A stretch of DNA of 64,000 nucleotides from Hemibagrus wyckioides (taxonomy: Eukaryota > Chordata > Actinopteri > Siluriformes > Bagridae): the NCBI RefSeq assembly GCF_019097595.1, contig NC_080722.1:21861130-21925129 (forward strand). Reading direction: 5' to 3'. Both the position numbers and the translations under genes were made by a program. Positions 26,375-37,255 of this stretch are shown here, piece after piece (position 1 is the stretch's first letter; each line of letters begins with the position of its first letter). The notes under the pieces were generated by a model. It did not search any database. It saw only the letters and a program-made list of their open reading frames with translations, and was not told the origin of the DNA.

Positions 26375-27401
26375 TGGGAGCTGAGATGAGCGTTAAGAAG
26401 CGGTAGTTACGGCAACATGACAGCTCGCGCTGCTACAAACACCTAGGCGTTTTATTTCGGCGTGCACACGCGCAGGTGAATCTGCTGGAAAGTATGCGGA
26501 AACGCGGCGCGTGCAGAGAGCCAGCTACAGACCAGCACTGACAGAAACCCGGAAGTAAATATCTCTCTCTCTCTCTCTCTCTCGCTCGCTCGCTCGTGTG
26601 TGCATGTGCATGTGTGCGCGCGTGCTTTCTTTACGTTTCCATTCACACTCGTAAAATAATCACCTGAATAAAAAAAAAAACAGTGCTATGTTCCCTAATT
26701 TCCCTGATTCATTATTCCCTGAACTTCACATGCTCCTTCAGTATAAACAAAACCTTCGCTCATTCAAATGTTAGCCTGTGTTAGGCAAATGTGCCGTCAT
26801 GGTCGAGCTGAAACCGTAATGTTAGTTTAATCGGGTTACGGCGGATTCTTTTGTCAGTTTAATTCGAACAGCGGAGGATAACACAACTATTTTGCTATGT
26901 TTCTGCTGAAGGCAGTCGTTATTGATAATAAACTGTCACTGAAAGTCATTTTTTTGTTACCGTATAGTGCTTTTTTTTATCTGTTTATATGTAATGTTCT
27001 GGAAGTTATAACAGGAGCTATAGCTTAAAAAAACTCTTCCATAAATATTAAAAGAAACATGCAGAAAAATAATGAAAATATTGATTATGTGGAGCAGTGC
27101 CATGCTCCTGTGAATGAGCGGTTGCTATAGAAACAATAGCAACATTTATAGAGCCTTTAAAAGTATTGGCACTGGTACTTTTATTATTATTACTTTATAA
27201 ATGAAAGTGATCAGTCAGTGATGCTTATAAATAGCCACAGCAAGTATATTAGTCTGTACTGAATGTTTATTGCATTGGATTAACAGAGTATTTATGTGTG
27301 CCAGACTATCAAAAATCCGTGTGATATTCCATGATAATAAAATAATACTAGTATAATTAAAAACAAAACAGCAGCTTTGTACAGGTGGCAAGTAAATGTA
27401 A

Positions 27402-27473
<72 letters not shown>
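27402..27473. repeat. (TA)n microsatellite, left part
   Basis: Pure TA run ending exactly at the left end of the Tc1-like element. A second TA run begins at its right end (28011-28088). Confidence 0.9.
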
Positions 27474-27476
<3 letters not shown>

Positions 27477-28008
27477 TACCAGTCAAAAGTTTGGACACAT
27501 CTTCTAATTCCATGGTCTTTCCTGATGTTTATTTCTTTCTACATTGTAAAACAATGCTGAAGGCGGCCGAAATCCACAATAATGTCCTTTGAACAGTTGA
27601 TATTGAGATATGTCTGCTACTGATGCTCTGTAAAGCCTTCATAACGGCTCTAATCTGAGGTGCTGTTAATTGGTGATTTCTGAGGCTGGTAACTCTAAAT
27701 GAATTTCTCCTCTGCAGCAGAGGTAAGTTTTGGTCTTGCTTTACTGGGATGGTCTTCATGTGAGCCAGTTTCATCATGGTGCTTAATGGGTTTTGCAAAT
27801 GCACTTGACAATACTGTTCTTGCAAGAACTATTCCAGAACACCTGACCTTCGTGTCTTTGTTTTTTGTTGTCATTACATATGGATTACTTAAGTCCATGT
27901 CTGTTATTTCATAGTTTTGAAATCTCCAGTATTGTTCTAGAATGTAGAAAATAAATCCCTAAACAAAAAACATTGAATGAAAAGGTGTGTCCAAACTTTT
28001 GACTGGTA

Positions 28009-28010
<2 letters not shown>
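27474..28010 (-). mobile_element. Degenerate Tc1-like element inserted in (TA)n
   Basis: Terminal inverted repeats: cactaccagtcaaaagtttgg on the left, and its complement ending gactggtagt on the right. The minus-strand interior (about 27529-27825) keeps the N-terminal DNA-binding part of a Tc1 transposase (QLTAPQIRAVM, SISTVQRTL). The catalytic part is gone. Length is about 537 bases, so the element is internally deleted. Confidence 0.85.

Positions 28011-28088
<78 letters not shown>
28011..28088. repeat. (TA)n microsatellite, right part
   Basis: Pure AT alternation directly abutting the right end of the Tc1-like element. Confidence 0.9.
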
Positions 28089-28090
<2 letters not shown>

Positions 28091-28379
28091 CTCAGGAGCA
28101 GCTCAGACTTGTTTCATCCTTTGTTTTAGCCCCAGTTCCAGAGAGAAAATCCTGCACAACTAGTTTTTCCTGAAATGCCACCTGAGATGGTGCTGAAGAG
28201 ACTTCTTCATCTGTAAATTAATATGTAACTTGCTTAGTTTTTATCATTCAATAAAACGCTGAATTATATTTTATGGTAAAGTTCATAACAAAAAAAAATA
28301 ATAATGGGAAATAAAAACGGTGTCTAAAAGACTTCTGGATAGCAAATTGTGTTTTGTGGGATTGACAGTTATGGCTCCA

Positions 28380-28393
28380 TCGCCTCCTACTGG
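28380..28393 (-). promoter_or_regulatory. Candidate CTCF-type motif
   Basis: Minus strand CCAGTAGGAGGCGA, 12 of 14 matches to CCASYAGRKGGCRS, between pgap3 and mylpf. Motif match only. Confidence 0.2.
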
Positions 28394-29688
28394 TCAGTAT
28401 GCATAACAGTCCTCTTCAGTGAGTCGGATAAATCGACTCATCACACCAATAATAACCGAGTCTTTCCCAAAACGACTCATTGCTAGGGATTTCCCCTCAA
28501 GTTGTCGGTCTTTGCGCATGCGTCGTTTGAACTCTTCAGTGAAATTGTGTAACTGCTCAGTAAATTATACTTTGCATCGCATTTGTTGTATAAACTCTTA
28601 ATCTGTCAATAAAACAGTGAATAATTAATCTCACATATAAGCTATACTGATCATCCTGATGTTAATAGTACAGAATCAAATATTTCTGCACTGAAGTAGA
28701 TTTCAAAGCACCATATTCCTTTATATGATTGATGAAAAAGTCTCTTCTAAAATATGAGTCAGCACTTATTCATTTAATTTCAGAAAATAAAGAAAAATTA
28801 CTTTAAAATGTCAAAACATTGACTATACCAGGCAGCTAGCTAACAGTACCTTATCTAACGATAACGATAACTCATCAGCAGCCCAATTTTTCACGAACAC
28901 GAAACAGAGTTGTTATTTAAATGAATAAAGAATAAAGTGCAGCTTCTATATTTTCATTAAATTAAGGATTTTGTATATTGAACGAAAGTGATAAGAAATG
29001 TTGTACCTCTCAAGTAAGCAGCTTTATGTAGAGGATTTGCAATATATCCATGTAAATATGCCACGTTTACCTGAGATGTACATCATTTCTTAACTTTCCA
29101 TTTCCATTCATTCTCATTTATTGAAAACATCAAAACTAAACACTTTTTACATTATTCAGTAAAATCAAGATTTGTTTTCTACATTAACCGTAGTTACAAT
29201 GCTATGAAATAATCCTAGCTTTTTGGTAGTGTTTGTATATAGCAGATACTAACTGGGTAACAGTTTAACAGTCTAAACTTTTGCCATAATATTATAAACT
29301 GAAACACAGAGTTAAAAATATATTCAAACTACATACTTATACAGTATTTAAACTTATATACAGCTAGTAAATGGTTTTTCGTTTTGTTTTGGGGTTTTTT
29401 GATAGTGTAATACAAGTTAGCTAGCTAGTTGGTGGGGTAGCTAGGAAAATATTTTTTTTTTTACTTCAGTACCTAAGTAGCCTCATCTCGTGTTTTTCCT
29501 CATTCTTTTCTCCTTTTCATCTCTCACTTCCAGAAAAATAAAGAAAGGACATGAATGGAGGTGGATCGATTTGTATTTTACTGTAAAACCGAACTTGCTT
29601 TTTGCAAATTCAAAACAAAACAATACTTCAGCATATTTACAACAGCAGTGTTGATGGAAGTACCCAAGAAATGCTTGTTCCTCTGCTC

Positions 29689-29694
29689 TTTATT
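29689..29694 (-). promoter_or_regulatory. Candidate poly(A) signal of mylpf
   Basis: AATAAA on the minus strand about 320 bases downstream of the mylpf stop codon. Another AATAAA lies at 29784-29789. Either could end the transcript. Confidence 0.45.
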
Positions 29695-30012
29695 GTAGGT
29701 TGTGATAATAAACAAATGTGCACCAAAGAAAAGCCGGGAGAACATTGGGAGAGATGGCACGGTTTGACGACACGGCGTTATTGTTTATTGAAAATGATCC
29801 CACCACCTCCAAAAGCCATCCTGACTTCCAGTTCAGGATCTCAGCAATGGAGTTAAAGTCTTTTATTATCAGCCGTGTGAGCAAGAGGAGCCTTAATTGA
29901 AGGAGGGAACCTGAGCATGCCATAGAGAAGAAGGAACCAAGGAAGGCACTACATGTGAGGGGATGTGAAAGGATTGAGGTAAGAGGTAGATATATAGTAG
30001 ATGGAAATGAGG

Positions 30013-33000
30013 TTACTCCTCCTCCTTTTCCTCTCCGTGTGTGATGACGTAGCAGATGTTCTTGTAGTCAACATTGCCAGCCACATCTGGAGGGAAGGCG
30101 GCCCACAGGTTTTTCATCTAAAGCAAAAAGAATCAAAGTGGCTTATTATCAAATTATCAGTAAATACGAACATAAATGCTAATGCTTTTTACAGAAGACA
30201 CACCTCCTCAGCACTGAACCTGTCGCACTGGGTGGTCAGAAGCTCCTCAAGGCTGGAGAGTAGAAGAAAATTTGAGTTCATAAGTGTTTAGTCCAAATTT
30301 CTCTGTCAAAAAAGTTAAAAGAATATACAGAGCTAAATAAGACATGCAATACATACAACTCCTTCTTGATGGAGCCAGTGCCCTCAGGGTCCAGGACTTT
30401 GAAAGCGCTAACAATGACGTCCTCGGGATCAGCACCTTAAAGATTGCAAGGTTATGGATTTGTTATAATCAGAGGAGTTTGAGGCTGACAAGCTACAAAC
30501 AAGGTAAACAAATTTATTCTTAGTGTCAAATGATGAATGATAAATATCATAATTATTTCATGTTCTACTCTAAGCACAGTTTCAATTTAAGTAGCTAATG
30601 TTAGCTAGGTTTTGGGAAGCTAGCTAGTGTTAGTAAGAGTTGTGTGTAGCATGAAGCCTTAGAAAAAATGGTTCTTCAAGGGATCCTGTCTGAAAGGGGA
30701 ATATGTATTGCATTGTATGATTCTACATATAACTTTTAAAGGTTCACCCAAATGGACAAATTAAAATATTATATTGTTACACAACTCTCTTGCAAATGAC
30801 ATAACATAGCTAATTAGCAACCTACCCTTCAGCTTTTCGCCAAACATGGTGAGGAAGACGGTGAAGTTGATTGGACCACTGGCCTCCTTGATCATGGCCT
30901 CCAGCTCCTCATTCTTCACATTCAACTGACCCATGGAGGCCAGCACGTCCCTCAGATCGTCTTTGCTGATGATGCCGTCCCTGTTCTGGTCGATGATGGT
31001 GAAGGCCTGTGAAAAGTATTTTTACAAAGAATTCATTCCAGCGATGAATTTTCAGAAGGGCTAAAGCATAAGCGAGCTATTCACTCAATTTCAGCAAAGT
31101 TAGCAATGAGTAAATTTGTTAGCATGTATGTTAGGATTTGCACTCTATCCCTGGATCTCAGAAATGGTCTTACTCGATTGGACTCTTTGACAGCTTGGAT
31201 ATTTTATTTTAGCCATTTCTTTGAACCCTTCTTAGCATTAGCAAGTTAATTAGACGTTTTTAGCCCTTTATTCAAGATATTCAGGATATTTAGTGCAGGA
31301 ATTCAGGATATTAAGACTGCTTAGCATTTCTAGCTGTGAAGTGCCATTAAAAAACACCAACTGTTCAGTTTGGAAGACCAAAGCAGTCTGGGAAAGAAAT
31401 ATGATGTCCATCAAGCTAATTGGTTTGTTTATGGACCATTACTAATGTTTGTTTATCTGTGTGAATTGTGAAAACATTAGCTTGCTCTGATTACAACAGC
31501 CATTTGGAAAACGCCTCTATGCTACGTTAAACTATCCACATAAATTAGAACTGTTTCCTCTTTTGGTGCCAAAGACCTTGTGAAATCTGAGAAGGTAACT
31601 TTTGCACAGCAGCTGCTGGCTGATTGCCTTTCCAAGGTGTTAAAATGGTCTTGGAATTCATGGCATGAGTTTGGCGACAGTTAAGGGATTGATTACACTT
31701 TCTCCACCACCCCAGAACCACAACCACGCCCCCAAAAACTAATCAATACCTTCCATTTTCATGCTCTCTTTCCAATTTCAACTAACAAACATTCACTAAA
31801 GTTAAAGTCACATAAACAAATTCCACTAAATACAAGCGGTTTCTTGCAGAAGGTAGACACAGTCCTGAAAACTCAAATCGATTGCTAAGTACGTTGTTTG
31901 CAGTCAAAAATATCCTCCACAAAAATGAAAGTCCTTGGAGATATTTTGCTAGTGCCATATAGCATCTGTTGAACAACACATTCCAGTGGGTCACGATGGC
32001 TAGCATCAGCTGTCTCAGGATTTAGCACATTCCAGGCATAAACAGAATAGTGCAGAAGGAATAAGTTTGGTGTAAACTACCTCAAGGTGGTTTTATTTTT
32101 ACCTTTGGCATTTCAGGAACCCCCTCAAACACCAACCCTAAAGTGGACACATCAGTTTTGCTGAGCCAGCAGAGCTAAATTTCAACCCCTTGTGCATAGC
32201 TTTCTGTGTGATCTCTCTACTCGATCTGACTATTTACTCTTGTTAACCATTTAAATGAATACTTCAGCATTGTTTTCTATTAAATCTTTTATCTACAACA
32301 TCTGGATCATATTGATGATTGCCTCTGAATTTATTTTGTACTGAGAAAAGAAGAAGAAAAAGGCTTACTCCAAACTTACTTATAATGGACTTTTATGGGC
32401 AGCTGCTGATCTACAGACTGTTATGCAAATATTTATAGAATTCTTCTGTTAAAGCTTTTTCTTTTAATATAAATTAATCTCTAAACCATTATTATTTATC
32501 TTTCCGGGATGAAGAGATTCACAGTTCATGGCTCTAAAGGCTCAGAATATTCCTTTAGCAAAACGTAGAGTAATTAACAAAACTGCTTTTTACTGTATTG
32601 TGCCGATGTTGGAACGTTATTTAAAAGTCCACAAGAACAAGACTTTCTCTCGTGTTTCTCATCTGAACTCACTCCCATTGTCCCGCTCAAGCGGCTGCAG
32701 TGTCACATTTGCCTTTATTTTGCATTGCATTTTATTACGATTTGGAGTAAGCAGGTTTTCTGTTCTTTTCTCTGGAGCACACTGTTAAAGTGTAGAGTTG
32801 GGGCTGGTTGAGAGCTTTAAATATATCTTAATTTGTGTTTGGTTAATTATTCCAGAATAACTACTATGTGGATGAATCTGTGAGAATGGTGTGGAGGTCA
32901 ATTGAGCTGTAAGTCTTACCTCCTTGTACTCCTGGATTTGGCTCTGCTCAAACATGGAGAACACATTGGAGCTGCCACCCTCTCCCTGCTGCCTCCTCTT

Positions 33001-33337
33001 GGCCTTTTTGGGTGCCTGGAGGTGAATAACATATAAAACCATGAAAATTGACCTAACTTTTTTAGATTTTGGATGCATTGCTGCCAGAATTAATTCTTGC
33101 CAAATGTTTCTTTAAAAATACTTCCAGGTAAGTTTTACTAGTATCTGGAAAGGCAGTAAATATCTAAGATAACTTAGCATATGAGTCTACTTTCAAGAAG
33201 TCTTAACTTGTAAAGCTGTCAGAAAGTTGATGATATGAATTATTTCTCTTTATCTTCTCTAACATTGAGTCATTTTTTTTAGTTCTGCCTTCTTACATGG
33301 TTGTAAATCCAGAAGATGCATTAGGAACACTCACCAT
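30013..33337 (-). CDS. mylpf: Fast skeletal muscle myosin regulatory light chain 2
   Basis: EF-hand regulatory light chain that clamps the IQ motif of the fast skeletal myosin heavy chain neck in the sarcomere. Coding exons: 33337-33335 (Met only), 33015-32920, 31006-30826, 30435-30357, 30252-30204, 30117-30013. They total 513 bases and encode 170 residues, the usual length. Visible: the basic N-terminus APKKAKRR and the phosphorylatable serine segment [10 protein letters not shown]. The first EF-hand loop [12 protein letters not shown] is the family's metal-binding site. Also visible are [19 protein letters not shown], the degenerate loop DPEGTGSI, and the C-terminus [13 protein letters not shown]. 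The third coding exon is 181 bases and spans what I recall as two mammalian exons (76 and 105). A TATA box lies about 95 bases upstream of the start codon. The teleost paralogues mylpfa and mylpfb cannot be told apart with certainty here. Confidence 0.97.
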
Positions 33338-33429
33338 CTCTTGAGGTTATGTGGAGTTTTTGGGGTTGGTCAGGAGAAGAGCCAAGAGCCTACGCCAAGA
33401 CTGACATGTACATTTTGACACTATGGAGC

Positions 33430-33437
33430 CTTATATA
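33430..33437 (-). promoter_or_regulatory. mylpf TATA box
   Basis: Minus strand TATATAAG about 95 bases upstream of the mylpf ATG. Initiation near 33404 would give a first exon of about 70 bases whose only coding triplet is the start codon. Farther upstream, CTAAAATAGG at about 33549-33558 (plus strand) resembles a CArG/MEF2-type muscle element. Confidence 0.6.
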
Positions 33438-34724
33438 CTAACACAGGAGAGCTAACTATAGCTTCATGATCAGGTTTGGCAGCGAAAGAGACAGCAAGGG
33501 AAAGTAATAGAAGGAGTGTGGCTTCAAGTGTCACCTTTCGCTTCTCAGCTAAAATAGGCCTGAGACGTCTTGAATTCAACCCTGCAAGTTCTGTCCACTG
33601 TTTGGTACAGCCTGTGGACTTATAAGGAGAGGTGGGTGTTTTTGCAATCAGATGACACTCGATTCACTATGTAGTGATTGTTTTCACTGTGGAAAGCTTA
33701 TTCCAAACAAGCACAATGCAAAACACGAAGTAACGCATGAAAGCTCTGCTGCAAAATGGGTTAAGGTAGTCGCGTCCCATGACCTCTATTTAATATCATG
33801 GTTTATCTCCCACCTGTGCATGCACTCCTGCCATCAATGATCATTGAACACAGGAAGAGTTTATGGCACTTCATTTCAAAATATAGTAATTTTAAAAAAA
33901 GTTTAAGCAGTGAAAATAAACTTCTTGTAAATTCTGCCTTCGAAAGAAGAAAACAAATTTCAGCAATCAAAGGCGAGTTTCAGTGCTGACCTTCATTCCT
34001 CTGAGGAAGTATCATGAGTCACATGCATGTAGAGCAATTATCGACTTGGATTAGCTAACACTTGGAAATCCTCACACATCAACACTCGTTTTATGAATGG
34101 ACCGACTATAAATAGGAGCACACATAAACACAGCCATGACACTTCAAAAAGTGTTTGCTAAAGGAGGACCCCGGTTCATATTCAACATGTAAACAGGTCC
34201 ACATTTTATCCAGCCATTAGTCTTATAAAGTCTTATAGGGTTACACGGCTTAATGTAAACTATATGTCAACTTGATACATACTTTTTTAATGAAACATAT
34301 TATGAAAATTTGTGGTTCAGAATGAAATAACCCAGAAATAAAACAACAACAGAGGGACCAAACTGTACATGATGATGCAAATCCCATCAAACCCCTATTT
34401 CAGGGCTTGAAGTATAGCTGTGTCCACTACATGCCATGCTTGAGCATGATGTGTAAAAGACAGCCTCAAGGCACCTGAGTGGTGCAACAGGAAAGTGTTA
34501 TCCTTGTCATTAGAGAGTCTGGAGAGCAAAATTGGCTGTTCACTCTCACTGGTAGGGATCAGTGTTACTCTCTCTACTGTAAATAAATACAGCACTAACC
34601 AAGCGTGGGCAGGCATGCAGTAGGCAGTGAAGGCTTTCCTGAGTGTTCAGTTGAACCATGATGTATTATGAGCAGCAGTCTGAAAGGATGAGGTAGCTGG
34701 TCTCACATTTTCAAAAGGTTTAGT

Positions 34725-35111
34725 AGTCCCCTTCTGCTGTTATAATAACTTGCCCTTCTCTGGGAAGGCTGTGGCTGTGAGGATTTGTCAATTCAGCCAC
34801 AAAAGCATTAGTGATGTTGGGTGAGGAGGTCTGGGGTAAATTTAGTCTTCCAGTTCATCGCTAAAGTGTTAAGTGGCAGTCAGGGCTCTGTGCATGACTC
34901 TCGAGCTCTGCCATCTTAACATGCCATGTCATCATGGAGCTCTCTTTGTGTACAGGGGCATTGTCATGCTGGAACAGGGTTGGGCCTCTTAGGACTAATT
35001 GTAAAGCGACAGCACACATACAATCATGTGCTTCCAACTTAGTGGCAACAGTTTGAGGAAGAAACATAACAGGTGTGATGGTCAGGTGTCCACAAACTTT
35101 TAGACATTGTG
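34725..35111 (-). mobile_element. Tc1-like transposon relic
   Basis: The minus strand encodes a broken piece of Tc1 DDE transposase (LFQHDNAPVHK, AQSPD). The right end carries ggtgtccacaaacttttaga, typical of fish Tc1 terminal repeats. The left boundary is uncertain. Confidence 0.6.
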
Positions 35112-36807
35112 TGGCTTGTGGGTGGGAATTGACTACTAGACTGAAGGAAAAAATCTGTTGGAAAAGGCCACTAATAACTGAATATGAATACATAATATAC
35201 AATAGGTAATGTACAGTTTTTGGCAAAAAGGTGTAGGAAAACATATTTTGAGGTCACTCTAATATCTCTTGTAACATACATTGCTCTTTGACTAGTTATT
35301 TACACATCCCAGCTCTCACCACCAAGCTGACAGTTGGGGGTCGTTTCCGGGGATTTTTCTCCCCTTCAATGCTTTAAGAGTATTACCTCTAGGCTTTTGT
35401 ATTGTCACACCTTCAAGGCCTGCCCACTCAAGGCCTTTAAAAATGCACCGTATATGCCTTTTCACTGGACTCGATGACTACAGTGCCACTGCAGTGTGTT
35501 CTGATCTCCATACATAAAAAAAACGGTGAATTCTGCTTCGGTGAATTCATCTTATTGAGACTAGAAATGTGTGTCGGGACAATAATTATGTGAGACACGG
35601 CAAAAAGGTCATGAAGGTTTTTATTCTTATGTAGGTGTGAGTAAAGAAAGAAAGAAAACACACCCTACCCATTTAGGACACACCCATTTAGGCTTTAATT
35701 CCAAAATACAGCACAGATACAGGTAGTGGGGTTGCAATTTACTATTTGTGTGCCATTTGCCTTTTTTAATACATTTAATACATTTTGAGATCTACAATTC
35801 ATTGTTTGATTTAGATTATGATTTAAGATGACATATTCAGGGTACTTTAAGGTACTTTAACAAGAGACTTCGGTTTGTTTTAGACAATTACAGTGTGTGG
35901 GTTTTAAGGTTTTGCTATAGGGTTGATGCTCCTGCACACCGACACACACTCCTGCCCACTTTCTCTCCCTAAAAAGCATGCTGACCTTTCTGACCCCGCC
36001 ATCTGTGTGCCTCTTCAGCATCTAGTGATCTTTTCTGTTGAGTTGCAATAAAACTGCACCTGTTTTCAGTCAGCTCCAGAAGTACTGGCAAATCTAAGAA
36101 GCAATTATTTACAATCAAGTAACTTACAAATAACTTTTTAACCTTAAATTCACCCTAAGAGATCTAGATGAGAAAAGAAAGAGTAAAGGAATAGTTATTG
36201 ACATGAAACTTGGCTTGAAAAACATTCTTGAATACATCCTCCAGGTGTTATATCATGGGTAATTTCCAGTTTCTCTCTGGAATAAATAGGAGGTTACACA
36301 CATGTAAAATCAGTATTTTGCAATAACCATCACGGCCGCTAAATCTGACCTGTACTGAAACCCTGAGAAGGAAGTTGATATGCACAAACCAGAGAAAATA
36401 AAGGATGTTTAAAATACATGGAGAAGTGGACAAAGAGGTCCTTTTTCCAACCGTTACTGGAAGTGCCCCCCCCTTCATTTATTTGTGAGGGTGCCAATAC
36501 TTTTGACACTACAGTTTTACAATTAAAACACTTTCAAAGATGTATTTACATTGAATGAAGAAACAGTTTCTCATATGTTTGTGCTCAAAGTATCACTCAC
36601 TGCATGTTTTTTTTTTTATTATTATTATTTTATTTTTGATTGTGTTCACAAAGGGGGGCAAAAATGATTGTTTCAAGTAAGTAATAGTTAACACATTTCA
36701 CATAAACTAACTTAATCTATGGAACAGTGTCACCTTTGAAAATGCTTTTTAAGGACTGCTTAAAAAAAGATAGACATAACCTTACAAGATATTTCTATAC
36801 ATTACAT

Positions 36808-36818
36808 TACATATACAC

Positions 36819-36900
<82 letters not shown>
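36808..36900. repeat. (AC)n(AT)n(AC)n compound microsatellite
   Basis: A long AT alternation bracketed by AC runs. Open frames across it on both strands (Ile-Tyr repeats) are artefacts. Confidence 0.9.
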
Positions 36901-36901
<1 letters not shown>

Positions 36902-37049
36902 TTATAAAGTTTAAAACTGCTACATTAAACTTACAGCATTCAGAGAAAATAAATTCAGAACAGTGTCTCAGACTAGATAAAAAAAGCAATGATTAACAAT
37001 GAATAAAAAAAAATAGGAAATTTGCAATTAAATAATTAATTAAATATAA

Positions 37050-37055
37050 TTTATT
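37050..37055 (-). promoter_or_regulatory. Candidate poly(A) signal of the PHETA-like gene
   Basis: AATAAA on the minus strand about 200 bases past the stop codon at 37256. Confidence 0.4.
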
Positions 37056-37255
37056 TTCTACTTCTTAAGGGGTAGAAAATTACATGGGTAACATGAAATA
37101 TTTAAATTTAAATATGTACAAAAAAAAAATATTTTAAAATATTGCAAAAATAATGACGATTTTGAGCATCCAATCACCTAGACATTATTGTAACAATAAC
37201 GTTGTTGATGTTAAGTACCTTTAAGTTAATACATTAACTTTCAGACATTTTTTTT

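Larger units (their letters stand above)
26273..29688. other. pgap3-mylpf intergenic spacer
   Basis: No gene supported. It contains the pgap3 promoter area, a CT run at 26559-26583, a Tc1 relic inside a split TA microsatellite (27402-28088), a candidate insulator motif (28380-28393) and otherwise AT-rich sequence without recognisable coding exons. Confidence 0.6.
33441..37049. other. mylpf-PHETA spacer
   Basis: No gene supported. It holds a Tc1-like relic (about 34725-35111), a possible tRNA-SINE-like scrap near 34477-34610, an AC/AT/AC microsatellite (36808-36900) and AT-rich sequence. Short open frames here are unsupported. Confidence 0.55.

Noticed and set aside
30761..30946. Start of mylpf at the internal Met (MLASMGQL)
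   Set aside because: This is an internal methionine of exon 3; the full reading frame begins at the single-codon exon 33337-33335.
36240..36510. Possible transposon tail around gggtgccaatacttttgaca
   Set aside because: Only one short phrase matches the usual fish Tc1 ends, and no partner inverted repeat was found.
36727..36996. Open frames with Tyr-Ile repeats on both strands
   Set aside because: Produced by the AC/AT compound microsatellite.
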